DNA of 64,000 nt from Saccharina japonica. Lineage: Eukaryota > Sar > Phaeophyceae > Laminariales > Laminariaceae. The position numbers were made by a program, and so were the translations under genes. Positions 21,987 to 33,599 of the stretch are shown in pieces. Numbering within the stretch: the stretch's first letter is position 1; every line of letters begins with the position of its first letter. Below the pieces are notes generated by a model. It saw only the letters and a list, made by a program, of their open reading frames with translations, made no database searches and was not told where the DNA came from. Where the stretch lies: positions 421,390 through 485,389 of the forward strand of contig MEHQ01003256.1 in the NCBI GenBank assembly GCA_008828725.1, in the 5' to 3' direction.

Positions 21987-22756
21987 CAATACATCTAAAT
22001 GTGTAAACTGTAAACGGGATCCATAATGCGTACGTACGCTATTTTTACTTTTTTTACCAACAACCCATTCGGGGACACATTTTTTATATAATTTTTTTAA
22101 TTTTCAATATAATACGACGTATGTATTATATACATCCCGCCGTAATCTCTGTAAATGGATTAAAGCCACACAACTCAAACACTCAGAATATTACGAGAAT
22201 CATACATATCAGACATATTTATTTATGTATGTACGGCTACGACCAACGACTATGTCCGACAACCTGATCCCCACCCGGACCTAAGCCCTCCGAACTGCAG
22301 TAAACCTGGAAACGTTGAGGTATATATTTAGCCGTCAGCACGTGTTCGTGTAGATCATTTTGTGTGTTGTTATCCCTCTGAGACGGGTACGATGTATGTA
22401 GTATGTATCTGTGTTTAAGCCAATCAATATATCCCGGATTTACTCGGCTTCGATGCTGCTCGGATTGCACTTTTCCTGCATTCTCCCAGGCGTACCTTAT
22501 TTGCGACCTGTGGTACCTTATCTTGCGACCGGACTGATGTACGTATGATGATATCCGTTGACGGTTAGTTACTATTAATACCGTATTTTGGTCATTGTTT
22601 TTTTAGTATACCTTATTTTCCAACCGTTGAACCGGTACTAAAAAAGTCGTATTTTTTATTGTGATAGAATACGTACGAAATTGAAATTCCGTTCAGGGTT
22701 CACGTTTGTTTGCTGCTGTTCTCGTTGGTCGCGCTGTTATCGTTACTACAGTAGCA

Positions 22757-23427
22757 CCAGCCGTATAATTGCACGTACGTGCTGTGGGCTGTTAGATATG
22801 CACGTACTTTTTGCACCATCATTTTTGCACCATCTTTACCCTTGCTCCCACCCGGCGGCTCCGGAGAACTTGCACGTACGTGCGAGTCTAACGAATCTGC
22901 ACGCGTGCATTCAATACGGTTATATGTATAGCAGGAGTTGTTGTAGATATGTATGGCCTACATGGGTACTAAATGGGATCGAGGTGCCAGCAGGTGGGCC
23001 TCCGGCGGCTCCCGCGGAGGGCTGATTATATTTCTGCACCTTGTGGGTGGGAGCAGGGTGCCAAATGGGATCAGATCCGGGTGGGATCAGGTCCGGGTGG
23101 GCGGCTCCGGAGAACTTGCACGTACGTGTGAGTCTAACGAATCTGCACATACATACATTAAATACGGTTATATGTATAGCAGGAGTTGTTGTAGATATGT
23201 ATGGCCTACATGGGTACCAAATGGGATCGAGGTGCCAGGTGGGCCTCCGGCGGCTCCTGCGGAGGGCTGATTATATTTCTGCACCTTGTGGGTGGGAGCA
23301 GGGTGTGCCAAATGGGATCAGATCCGGGTGGGATCAGGTCCGGGTGGGAGCAAGGGTAAAGATGGTGTAAAAGTACGTGCAGATCTAACAGCCCACAGCA
23401 CGTACGTACGTGCAATCATACGGCTGG
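22757..23427. mobile_element. Foldback-like element with internal direct repeats
   Basis: Inverted ends of about 90 bp: CCAGCCGTATAATTGCACGT at left and its near-complement at right, both continuing through GTGGGCTGTTAGAT and CACCATCTTTACCCTTGCTC. Between them are two direct copies of a ~245-bp unit (from about 22855 and 23100) sharing GGCGGCTCCGGAGAACTTGC and GTATAGCAGGAGTTGTTGTA. No transposase. A separate family from A, B and C. Confidence 0.7.
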
Positions 23428-23667
23428 TGAAGAGTACGCGTAGGACAAAGCGGGCTTACCGCACTGAAATAACTACTTGCCTGATAAGCAGTTATTAATA
23501 GTACAGTATATTCATGCGAACTACGGAGGAAGTATGACTCATTATTCACGTTGTACGAGTACTTATTATTGAAGATTTTGGTATTATTGGTACTTGAGTG
23601 CATTCTACTGGATGACGATACTGAGGTGGTGGGTTGTCCGGATTTCACGCCGGGGCGAACATGCCGG

Positions 23668-23694
23668 CTACTACTACTACTACTACTACTACTG

Positions 23695-23730
<36 letters not shown>

Positions 23731-23732
23731 AG

Positions 23733-23771
<39 letters not shown>

Positions 23772-23779
23772 AACTACAA
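23668..23779 (+). repeat. (CTA)n microsatellite
   Basis: Over thirty CTA/TAC units with two single-base interruptions creating GTAC and AGTAC. Confidence 0.95.
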
Positions 23780-24752
23780 CCAGTGATGTTTTTTTGGTTC
23801 TGGGTTAATCCCGATGGGATTCCCTATTCCCTTCACTGGTAGAACTTCACGAGCGACACAAGCGACGATAAAAAGTAATAAAATACGATAAAAAGTAATA
23901 AAATACTTCTTGTACGTTGCTTGGTTTTCTGCTCTACTCCTCCGCCTGACCCCGACCCCATGACCTACCTGATGAAACGGCCCTGCCGATGAAGCCGGCC
24001 CCGTGCACGACGCGGTCCAATACTGTACTCACATATATCCGCATAGACTTGTTGTGAATATATATGTAAATATGATATTTCGCGAGAAAAAATAACGCAC
24101 AGATGAAGCCAAGAGCACGCCAGGGGCACTCGGAAAAGAAGATACCTGATCAATACCCCCCCCCGCGAGGCAGTTACATAGTAAAACCCATTGCTGTCTC
24201 CGGAAGTGGCCACACCAGAAATTAAATTAACTCATTGAAGCTGTCGTCCATATGCAAGTCCGCCTCAGAGGCGGTTCTTAGCAGGATGCAGCTCACCCTC
24301 CATGCGACTCGCCCAATACCTCACGGCGCTTCGCGCTTGGTGCAAGCAATGTCTGCCTGGTTGGTGAAAACCCAACGCGCTCCGTCCCGGCATTGTAGGG
24401 ATGCGAGGGTCTATGGTCATATGACTACGGCCGTGCACAACATGAGTACACCCCCCCCCCCCCCCCACGCAGGTCGAAATACAAAAAAAAAAAAACGACC
24501 GTATTCATTTTCTGGTAGATACGTGGTCGGTTTCTTTTTTGCGCTTTGACAAGATTTGAACGTTGTTACGTGGCCCAACCAAGCTCTTCTTGTGCTTTCT
24601 TTCGATACAGCTACGTAGGGCGACGTGCGTTCGTCGTCATCTTTGAGAAATGGCCAAATCGCAGCTACAGCGGCTACATATATATATATATAAGTTCCCT
24701 TTACTGCCAAGAGTACTTAATCCACACTATTAATGATACTGTTCATAGATCA

Positions 24753-25779
24753 AGTAATGAATACATTCATTAATTTCACCCACCACACTTAAATGTCCCT
24801 TCTTCCCCTCGCTGCCTCAGCAAGGCTTTCGCTTTGGCATCGCCCATAGCGAGGGGGGGGGTCTTTCTAGCGAGCAAGCAAGGCTAGACTCACTCTCAAG
24901 CGGATCGATACCTTCTTGCTGCTGCGCACCCGCCGCGAAGCGTGCGCAGCGGTGGAGCTGGGTCGGCACTGGTGTGTCAGGCGCAAAAGTTCAGATGCAC
25001 GGGCCTTTTTGGCCGTCGGTGTAGACAGCAATGTCATCTGATTTTTGTGCGCGGAGGCAGACGCCATCGGAAAGGTGGACGGACACTACGTACACGGCCC
25101 TAGGTGTGTTTGCTAGAGGGAGCTGTACTGTCCCAGTAACCTGGCTTCGCCATCAAAGGAGGAGGGGGCGTGTGGCGACGAGCTGAAGACTGGGCTGGTT
25201 GACCCCTTCGGCGCGAGAAATTTTATTTTCCAGACCAAGCACCCTGAGTGCAACGAGGGAGAAAGCGAGGAACCGACTGGGAAGGACAGCAACGAGAGCG
25301 TGTACGGACGGAGCGAGTCGAGTGTGGTCGAGCTAGGACTGGTCAGAGCGGCACCGGAGCAGCGCCCCGGAGCAGCAGCACAGCAGCGCGCCGGAGCAGC
25401 GACCCGGAGCACGGACGACATCGACCCGTGGCGCACGGACAAACATTATTTTTGTTGACAAATATTTCGTTTTTTCCCCTGCTGAATGTTGTTGTTGGGT
25501 CTGTGTGGATGACGTCGCTGGTTTTGTAGAGAGACGCGGCAGAGATGGCACGGATACCCCGGGTGCCTTAATTGTGTGCCTGCATCGTGGAAGACCCCTT
25601 CAATGTGGAACGATTCCTAATCAGTGTCGATGTTTATAATGCTGTGCCTAACACAGACGTTCAGGATAGATTGGGGTAATTGTTAATTGACGTGAAGGCT
25701 TTGGTTGGCTGTTCTTTTTCACCGTGTGCCCGCGAACTGTCATTCTGGCAGCACTTCAGACAGCAGCTGCGTGCTCCAT
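24753..25779 (+). repeat. 1,027-bp tandem duplication, copy 1
   Basis: Identical to 25781-26806 apart from one base in a C/G run near 25560. The two are separated by a single N at 25780, which marks a join made by the assembler. Near-identity plus the N points to a false duplication (allelic overlap or gap closure) more than to biology. It holds an exon-like frame at 25117-25458. Confidence 0.9.
25117..25458 (+). CDS. Hypothetical terminal-exon-like frame
   Basis: A 113-codon open frame that starts just after TTTGCTAG, a plausible splice acceptor, and ends at TGA. The product has a balanced composition (DELKTGLVDPFGARNFIFQT near residue 22), then an acidic/Ser stretch and an Ala/Gln-rich segment (PEQRPGAAAQQRAGAATRST), ending DPWRTDKHYFC. 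T-rich sequence follows. The family is not recognised. The same frame is repeated at 26145-26486 in the duplicated block. It may be the last exon of a host gene whose upstream exons are not evident. Confidence 0.28.
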   Translation, partial: RELYCPSNLASPSKEEGACGDELKTGLVDPFGARNFIFQTKHPECNEGESEEPTGKDSNESVYGRSESSVVELGLVRAAPEQRPGAAAQQRAGAATRSTDDIDPWRTDKHYFC

Positions 25780-25780
25780 N

Positions 25781-26806
25781 AGTAATGAATACATTCATTA
25801 ATTTCACCCACCACACTTAAATGTCCCTTCTTCCCCTCGCTGCCTCAGCAAGGCTTTCGCTTTGGCATCGCCCATAGCGAGGGGGGGGGTCTTTCTAGCG
25901 AGCAAGCAAGGCTAGACTCACTCTCAAGCGGATCGATACCTTCTTGCTGCTGCGCACCCGCCGCGAAGCGTGCGCAGCGGTGGAGCTGGGTCGGCACTGG
26001 TGTGTCAGGCGCAAAAGTTCAGATGCACGGGCCTTTTTGGCCGTCGGTGTAGACAGCAATGTCATCTGATTTTTGTGCGCGGAGGCAGACGCCATCGGAA
26101 AGGTGGACGGACACTACGTACACGGCCCTAGGTGTGTTTGCTAGAGGGAGCTGTACTGTCCCAGTAACCTGGCTTCGCCATCAAAGGAGGAGGGGGCGTG
26201 TGGCGACGAGCTGAAGACTGGGCTGGTTGACCCCTTCGGCGCGAGAAATTTTATTTTCCAGACCAAGCACCCTGAGTGCAACGAGGGAGAAAGCGAGGAA
26301 CCGACTGGGAAGGACAGCAACGAGAGCGTGTACGGACGGAGCGAGTCGAGTGTGGTCGAGCTAGGACTGGTCAGAGCGGCACCGGAGCAGCGCCCCGGAG
26401 CAGCAGCACAGCAGCGCGCCGGAGCAGCGACCCGGAGCACGGACGACATCGACCCGTGGCGCACGGACAAACATTATTTTTGTTGACAAATATTTCGTTT
26501 TTTCCCCTGCTGAATGTTGTTGTTGGGTCTGTGTGGATGACGTCGCTGGTTTTGTAGAGAGACGCGGCAGAGATGGCACGGATACCCCGGTGCCTTAATT
26601 GTGTGCCTGCATCGTGGAAGACCCCTTCAATGTGGAACGATTCCTAATCAGTGTCGATGTTTATAATGCTGTGCCTAACACAGACGTTCAGGATAGATTG
26701 GGGTAATTGTTAATTGACGTGAAGGCTTTGGTTGGCTGTTCTTTTTCACCGTGTGCCCGCGAACTGTCATTCTGGCAGCACTTCAGACAGCAGCTGCGTG
26801 CTCCAT
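25781..26806 (+). repeat. 1,027-bp tandem duplication, copy 2
   Basis: Second copy of 24753-25779. After it the sequence runs on into unique DNA (CTTGTTCCCACGC...), so this copy is probably the true genomic one. It includes the exon-like frame at 26145-26486. Confidence 0.9.
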
Positions 26807-27349
26807 CTTGTTCCCACGCATACCGTGCGTTTTTGTACAGACAGCACTTCAGACAGTAGTTACGCTGTAGTCGGCAAATTCAGTGGTAGTGGGAGGGGGG
26901 GGGGGGGGGGGGCGATGCTGCTGTAGTCGAATGGAGATTGCGGGCGTGTAGTTCAGGTTTGAACACGCATAACATGCTGTAGGAATTTTAGGTGTACCTC
27001 TTCGGGCTTGTGTATTATCCTTTCCCTACTAAGTGTGCGTGTTCTTTAGGATTCTCTGATGGCTCTAACACTTTTGTGACCACGGGCTGTGATCTTGCTA
27101 GGGGATTAGCAACCGAAACGAGTTTAATGTGAAGACAACAACAACAACTGCCCCTGTTACAAAATGATTGAATCCACCCGTAGCAACCAGCCAATAGCAG
27201 CAGCAGCTGTCAGTTCTCCGGAACATGTTGGTCGATACAGTCAGAGTACTCAATTTGTATATTGTACCGGGTACAGTATGTATGCGTCTGTCTGGAAATC
27301 AAACCACTCGTACTATACTACCAGGTACAATACAAGAGCGGCGGCGGGT

Positions 27350-27381
<32 letters not shown>

Positions 27382-27860
27382 GAGCGATCGGCGGACGACC
27401 GAGTGACCTACACGGCGGGCGGTCGACGAAGACGGCGCAATGCCGCCACGAGCGAACTATCGACGATCGAGCGCGACAGCGGACGGACGACCGGCGCTCA
27501 AACTAAAGAGTTATATAAACATGTATTGGTATCCCAGCATCTCAGCAGGTGTTCATGTTGTATGCATGCCTACATATCAGTAGGAATGGGATTGCCCAGA
27601 CGCCACAGGACCCGCCACATTCCCTGTTTGTATATAGGAAATAGTGTGGAAACAGTAGTATATAGGAGTTAGTATTTCATTTCGGGGAGGGGACCCCACC
27701 ACATTCCCTTTTTATAATAGGAAGTAGTGTGGAAACAGTTTCATATAGGAGTTACTGTAGTATGGCAGTTTCATATAGGAGTTACTGTGTAATGTGTAAG
27801 GGACACTGCAGCGCTAAACCGCGGTTAATGGCGTACTTACAGCATAAAAAAAAAGACCCT
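26807..27860. other. Spacer with small repeats and a G run
   Basis: A G run lies at 26896-26913. At 27340-27400 GAGCGACGGCGC units repeat. At 27605-27790 two units share CACATTCCCTxTTTxTATA and GAAxTAGTGTGGAAACAGT. No convincing gene. Confidence 0.45.
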
Positions 27861-27867
27861 TCAATAT

Positions 27868-28255
27868 TTGTTCAGACGACGTGAGATTCTGTGCCGTCGT
27901 TACGACCAAGGCTCTGCCATGTTTCTTCAGACGACGTGAGATTATGTTCACCCATTGTGGCCAAGACTCTGTCACGTTTGCACAGACGACGTGGGGTTTT
28001 GTGCCGCCGTTTTGACAAAGAAAGGCTCTGCTACGTTTGCTCAGACGATGTGAAGTGTTGTACCGTCGCTGTGACGAAGGGTTTGCCCGCCTGGCCCAGA
28101 CGGCGTGATATACTGTGCCGTTGCTATGGCAAAAGTTCTGCCCACAGACGGCGTGAGGCTGTGTGCCGTCGCTGTGGCAAAGTGTTTTTTTTTTCATGTT
28201 TGCTCAGACGACGTGAGGTTGTGTGCCGTCGACGTCGTCGTGGCAAAAGGCGGAT
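27868..28255 (+). repeat. ~55-60-bp minisatellite
   Basis: About seven units built on CAGACGACGTGAGRTTxTGTGCCGTCG followed by a spacer with GGCTCTGCxxxGTTTGCT. Unit length varies. It creates open frames rich in Cys/Arg on the plus strand, which are products of the repeat. Confidence 0.75.
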
Positions 28256-28811
28256 GGTGGGTGGCAGAACATGATACTCTGTGCCTCAGAAGTGTGCCTT
28301 TATCGAACGTCTATTTTCCGATGAGTATATGGCCTGGTTGGTTATATAGACGATTACTAGTAAATAGTCTATTTCATATGTACAGCAGTAGTGTAGGTCG
28401 TTTCATCTTTTGTTTTCGGGAACTCTCGCTGCTCTAGGCAAGTGTGTATTAATACATGGCCAGGGGCGCGCCCGCGCCTTAATTGAAGACCACAGTGACC
28501 CCACCCCCCTGGTTACTTCCTAAGAGTTGTGTTTTGTTTCCGGTGTGGTAAGCTCGCGCCGACACTCGAACCTGTCAGCGGCGCGGTTCCATGGTCACGC
28601 AAGGACACCGAATGACAGGAGGAAGACTGTTGTTGGTGTACTGCTGTATCGAGTGACTCGAAAATGGGCTTCACGAATTTAGGTCGTTTCTTTTTCTTCG
28701 CCTGTCATTCGTGACGCTAGTCTTCTTACTATGATACTACAGTATGAACATGCCAGTTCGTCCTCCCCGGGAGGAAGAGCGATGAGAGCGGGAGAGCGAA
28801 GGGAGGTGATG
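28256..28811. other. Spacer, nothing recognised
   Basis: No repeat family or supported ORF was seen between the minisatellite and element C. Confidence 0.4.
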
Positions 28812-30228
28812 CATATATTGTATGGTAGATGATAAATGTGCCCCCGGGGGCACTTTAGTCTATTGCGCCTCCGGAACTGGGGACACCATAAGCTAAAACT
28901 CCCCCCGGAATATAAACCATGATACCACGCGCGATGTCAGCGGCCGTAGAATACCAGACCCGTCTGAGGGTTGTCCACGGCAGCTGCTGCTGTGGTGTGT
29001 GCAGTAGGTTCGCCGGTCATCACTTCTCGCCCGATATACAGACGGGTTCGCGTTCTCGATATCAAGGATATTTCCAGGCTTTTGGGGGGGGCGCACCAAG
29101 CTAAACAGGTGCCTCCGGAAACAGGCTGCATGAAGCACGCCACCACGAGCGATTAAGACGTTCGTAGGACACCAGATCTGTCTGGGGATTGTCTACGGCA
29201 TGTGTTGCTGTGGTGTGTGCAGTAGTTCCACCGGTCATCGCGTCTTGCCCGATATACAGACGACGTGTTAGGGTTCTCGACAGTCATGATCTTTGCAGGC
29301 ACTGTTTTGGGGGCACACCAAGCTAAACGTGCCTCCGAAAACAAACACGCCACCACGAGCGATAATCCATGAGCGGCAGAACTACTGCGTACACCAGCGC
29401 AGCGTATGCCGTGTGAGACAATCCTCAGAGAATTATGGTGTCCTACGATCGTCATCGCTCGTGGTGGCGTGTTTCATGTAGTCTATTTTCGGAGGAAACT
29501 TTAGCTTGATGGGCCCCCAAATAATGCCCGGAGAGATGCTGATTATCGAGAACCCGAACCCGTCTGTATACCGGCCTAGAAGCGACGAGTGGCGGAACTA
29601 TTGCACACACCACCGAAGTACATGCCGTAGACAATTCCCAGAGAAGGCTGATGTCCTACCGTCGTCGTCATCGGTCGTGGTGGCGTGCTTCATGTAGTCT
29701 ATTTTCGGAGGCACTTCTAGCACGAGGTGCCCAGAACCAATGCCGGAATGATAATGAGTATCTAAAAAACTAATCCGTCTGTATATCGAGCGAGAAGCGA
29801 TGACCGGCGGAATCACTGCACACACCACAGCAACACATGCTGTAGAAAACCCCCAGACAGGTCTGGTGCCCTACGGTCGTCGTGATCGTTCGTGGTGCGT
29901 GCTTCGTGTTGTCGATGTTCGGAGGCACTTTTAGCTTGATGTGCCCCCAAACAATGCCTGGAAAGATCCTGAGTACCGAGAACACGAAGCCGTCTTTATA
30001 TCGGGCGAAACGTGATGACCGGGGGGATTACTGCACACACCACAGCAGCACATGCAGTAGACAATTCCCAGACAGGTCTGTTGCCCTACGGTCGTCGAAA
30101 TCGCTCGTGGTGGCATCTCGTATTCCGCCCCAATTCCGGGGGCGCAATAAGCTAAAGTGCCCCCGGGGGCGTCGTTAAAACACGTGCCCCACGGGGCACA
30201 TTTATCATCTCCCATATCGTATATATGT
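28812..30228. mobile_element. Foldback-like element family C
   Basis: The outer ends are inverted: CATATATTGTATGGTAGATG at left and its near-complement at right, continuing through GATAAATGTGCCCC, CCCCCGGGGGCACTTTAG and TATTGCGCCYCCGGAA (about 90 bp). The interior is five or six ~220-bp units marked by CCTCCGAAAACA, CGCCACCACGAGCGAT and TGTGGTGTGTGCAGTAG. The first two run one way (28915-29360) and the rest the other way (29370-30115), so the whole element can fold on itself. No transposase. Open frames follow the repeat units. Confidence 0.7.
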
Positions 30229-30479
30229 GGTTCTGTGGTGGTGTGCTCGTACGATGCGATCTCTATTTTAACCCGGTTGGGACGAAGCCATGCGCCGCAC
30301 CCCGCCCCTCTAACGAAACCTACTGCTGTTCTACGTGCTACATGTTACTACTGTAGATTTTGGTCCCTTCATACTTTCGATAGTAGCCCACCAAGAAGAA
30401 GCAGGAGCACAGCAGCAGCCCTGCAGCAGCAACATACAGGTGCGTTCGAGATGCTACTACTGTACGGTCGAGAGTGAGA

Positions 30480-30790
30480 CGAGGAGAAGAGTGACACAGT
30501 AGGGCACCGTACAACTCGTCATATCATTGACATTGGAAAGGCGGGGGGTTGGTATAAAACAGTGCATATTGAACTGCTGTTGTTGGCGGCAAGTCCTTCA
30601 CCCCCGTCGTACACGTGGCGCATATCCTTCCATGTGATGATCAGGCGTACTTTTGTACGTACGCACAGCTCGAGCTGACTCATCACGTGAAAGGATGCGC
30701 TAATCGTACTGTTCGACGTTTCATCCAAAGGACACCGGACCGACTGCTCCTATCGGCGAACAACAAACCCCGCACGGCCCTTGGCACGCA
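30480..30790. other. Spacer, nothing recognised
   Basis: No supported gene or repeat. Confidence 0.35.
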
Positions 30791-30794
30791 CGCT

Positions 30795-31084
30795 AACGGT
30801 CCCGCCTTTCCACGCACTCTGGCCTCCTCGCTGAGGTGCACCAGATCCTGTTCCACGATCCATCAACGTCACCATCATTCACGAAAAATTATGTCGATCA
30901 AGCTTCAGCAACAGACTTGCGCATAGCGTCGAATAGAGAATCAACCAACCGTGGCATGTCCGCAGCATCAGCTGCAGCAGCAGCCGAACGAGCAGTAGAT
31001 CCAAGTGATTATTACACACAGATACCATCGAGTACGTGCCACCATCGGGAATGCGAGAAGATCGACTTGGATATTCTGCCTTAA
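30795..31084 (+). CDS. Hypothetical coding-like frame
   Basis: An open frame of about 96 codons with no ATG at its start, so at best an internal or terminal exon. It reads EVHQILFHDPSTSPSFTKNY near residue 15, then an Ala run (SAASAAAAAERAVDPSDYY) and ends EKIDLDILP. No family recognised; composition is protein-like but short. Confidence 0.22.
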
Positions 31085-31411
31085 GGCATACTACAGTATA
31101 CCTGGTATCCTCTGTAATAAAGAGGATTGTACGGGCGTATCATATCTCGAACAAAGCAACCCCTCAAGCCTTCCAGATTTGCCAAGGATTCGAAGAATGG
31201 ACGGGTATGATTCACTTGTGTTGTAGGTGGCTTGGGAATGTAATTTTTCCTTTAGCAAGAGACAAGCCCTGCCTCGTGGCCGAGACCAGCAGGTCATGAC
31301 CGATTTCGTGCTTTGTGCCGGTATTTCGGGTTGGAGAGATATCAACATCAATCAGCATCAACCCAACGACATCTGACCTAATTTCTGGCCTACTCATCTA
31401 TCTGCGGTCTC

Positions 31412-31500
31412 CCGACTTGGCAAGCGGCTAGGATACACATCACCACGCGTATGTCTAGTTTCTAGACCGAGGCTCGAACTACCAGCATAATCCTGCCTGC
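31412..31500 (+). other. tRNA-like pseudogene or SINE head
   Basis: TTGGCAAGCGGCTAGGAT resembles a tRNA A box, and GAGGCTCGAACTACC, some 55 nt later, resembles a B box. The acceptor arms do not pair well, so this is not a functional tRNA. It differs from the SINE heads elsewhere in the window. Confidence 0.25.
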
Positions 31501-31892
31501 TAGCGGCCCTTGTTCATACTCGGCGAGCTTCAGATCGGGGAACTCCCGAAATGAAGGTGGAAATTTCTGACTTGGAATGGTCGGTGCTCGGAAGATTTAT
31601 CACCAGTTTCTGCAACACTACTGCCCGCGCTGTCATCGCCTACACGAACTCTAAGTGCGCCAGGAGTGACGCTCTAGTCTGCCATGCTTGTAACCTCAAG
31701 ACAGTGGTAGAAGTGGCCTCGCTTCTCTCACCTCCCACACCTCCAGCTCGCAAAATATCCTGTCTGTGTCGATAAAAGTTCCACCTGCCGTACCCGTCCA
31801 GCCCAGAATTGTTGACAAACGTATATTGCTGTTGCGGTTGTAGAAGATGCTCGTACGCACTATATATCCACTTGTAGACAAACAGACAGCTG

Positions 31893-32276
31893 ATGCTCCA
31901 CTCCGGGCGCAGGCAAAACCAACTTCGAGCACCACCTTACTCGAAGATATCAGAACCTGAACCGAAGAACCTGACGATACCCGTAGATAAGATCCGAACA
32001 AGATACCCCAAGAAGAAAAAGATACCGGTATACCTGAGCACAAGATATCCACCGCTCCAACACACGTACTCGAAATTTCCGGCTGTAGAAGTTGGCCCCT
32101 CGCGAATTCTGCAGAATTACCGGAAATCGCCGGGTAGACCACTGCGCAACTCAGGGTTGGCGCTGCTGTACCACCTGAGCGAGAGGATCACCCTCGCCGA
32201 CACGAGTAAAATATGTGAATATTGTTACCCTGAAGAAACAAATAAAGAGCCCGGGCAGAGCCAAGTCAGAGAGTGA
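31893..32276 (+). CDS. Hypothetical ORF, Lys/Pro/Tyr-rich
   Basis: An ATG-initiated frame of 127 codons (MLHSGRRQNQLRAPPYSK...), with a basic central part (IRTRYPKKKKIPVYLSTRYP) and an acidic C-terminus. Repeated RYP motifs suggest low complexity. An ATG frame at 32378-32587 is also Pro/Tyr/His-rich (HPFYHPHDPYPPTRYPGMYP). Neither is recognised; they may be two parts of one decayed low-complexity gene or chance frames. Confidence 0.25.
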   Translation: MLHSGRRQNQLRAPPYSKISEPEPKNLTIPVDKIRTRYPKKKKIPVYLSTRYPPLQHTYSKFPAVEVGPSRILQNYRKSPGRPLRNSGLALLYHLSERITLADTSKICEYCYPEETNKEPGQSQVRE

Positions 32277-32629
32277 CCGGTGGCAATGTTCACAGCAGAA
32301 GAAACACCAGTTCCTCCGTTTTACCCCCCTGAATAATCCACATACACCTGAAACCCCGGGAACATAAAATATCTAAGATGTCCCCTGTAGACCACATCCA
32401 TCCGTTTTACCATCCGCATGATCCATACCCACCTACGAGATACCCGGGGATGTACCCAGGATTTCCCCTGGTGACCACAGGAGGTGTACCGTATTGTAAC
32501 ATAGACGTTGATATCCAGATATATTTTGATGTGCAGTTACTACAGTACTGTACGCACGGATACGAGAATACGATCATCTTAGTGTAGATATCTACGAAGT
32601 ATATTACGTATTAAATCTGGTTTAATCTG

Positions 32630-32815
32630 TCTGTCTGCAATCATGATCTCGTGAGCCAGAGCGCTTCAACCTAGCCTTGCCCCATAGGTAGGGAGGCTGG
32701 GTGCCACAACCAGTGGAACGCCGGGCCTCATGACCCCCCGAGTCCTGGCCGTCGTACGCGAGCATTACCCCAATCCCAAGCACAGTGACTACGGACGGCG
32801 ATGTGTCAGTCATTT
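32630..32815 (+). repeat. ~190-bp dispersed repeat, copy 1
   Basis: Marked by ATGATCTCGTGAGCCAGAGC, GTGCCACAACCAGTGGAAC, GCCGGGCCTCATG and GTGACTACGGACGGC. Copies also at 35110-35300, 35385-35560 (degenerate) and 43775-43870 (partial). No inverted ends found. Confidence 0.65.
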
Positions 32816-33599
32816 AGACTTTGCATGTATTCACCAGTGGTCCTTATATTTCCGTTCAGATTACAGTAGTACGTCATATCACACTCCGAGTGCCGTCGTC
32901 ATTTTTTCGCGAGTCTCGCGGTCCAAAGAATTGCAGTTCGGTCTCGCGATATTGTTCTCCCCCTTTCGCTAAATTAATCAAGTATCCATTACCCAACAAA
33001 CAAAAATTCTCCCCCCTTTGCTAACCGTAAGGACCGTTTAGACAAAATAAAGATTCCATACTTCCTCTGTGCCGTAAGTAAAGGTCCTTATGATTGCACA
33101 GACCCTTAAGGGTGTCCGATGCCGTAGGCGACAATGTTTTTGAAATCCTCGGTGTTTTTTTGGTTGAAACCCGTTTTTGTTTTATTTACGGGCACCACTC
33201 TGCATGCGTGAACGGCCGAAAAATATTCAGTCGGCCCAAAAAAGGCCGTACATGTAGACCCTTTTTTAGGAACTAGAAACTGACGGAAAAAACAAATCGT
33301 CAATTGTCCTCGCTGATCACATGTTACCACCGTTTCTATCGTTCCCACCTTCTGCCGCGCCGTCACCCGGGTATACTCCACACTAAAGTCGTTAAAGCCC
33401 ATCGTACGGAGTATTCTCAAAACAAATCTAAAAAAAGTTCCAAAATGCCGGCAAAACCCAATTTTGGACCCGCTAATTCTCAAAGAGTACGACTCGGGTT
33501 TTGTTTTAGTGGGTATCACCAAAGCTATACTTTTTCTACGAACCTTACTATAGCACCGTGGGCAACTTCAATGACGAGATGTGATCTACCCCGCGTAAG

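Noticed and set aside
21900-21990. Functional tRNA gene on the minus strand
   Set aside because: The A and B boxes are good, but the sequence continues into the SINE body and the acceptor stem is not paired.
23551-23842. Poly-Leu/Tyr/Thr ORFs
   Set aside because: Products of the (CTA)n microsatellite.
28891-30215. Short Cys-rich ORFs in both directions
   Set aside because: They recur with each 220-bp unit of element C and are repeat-derived.
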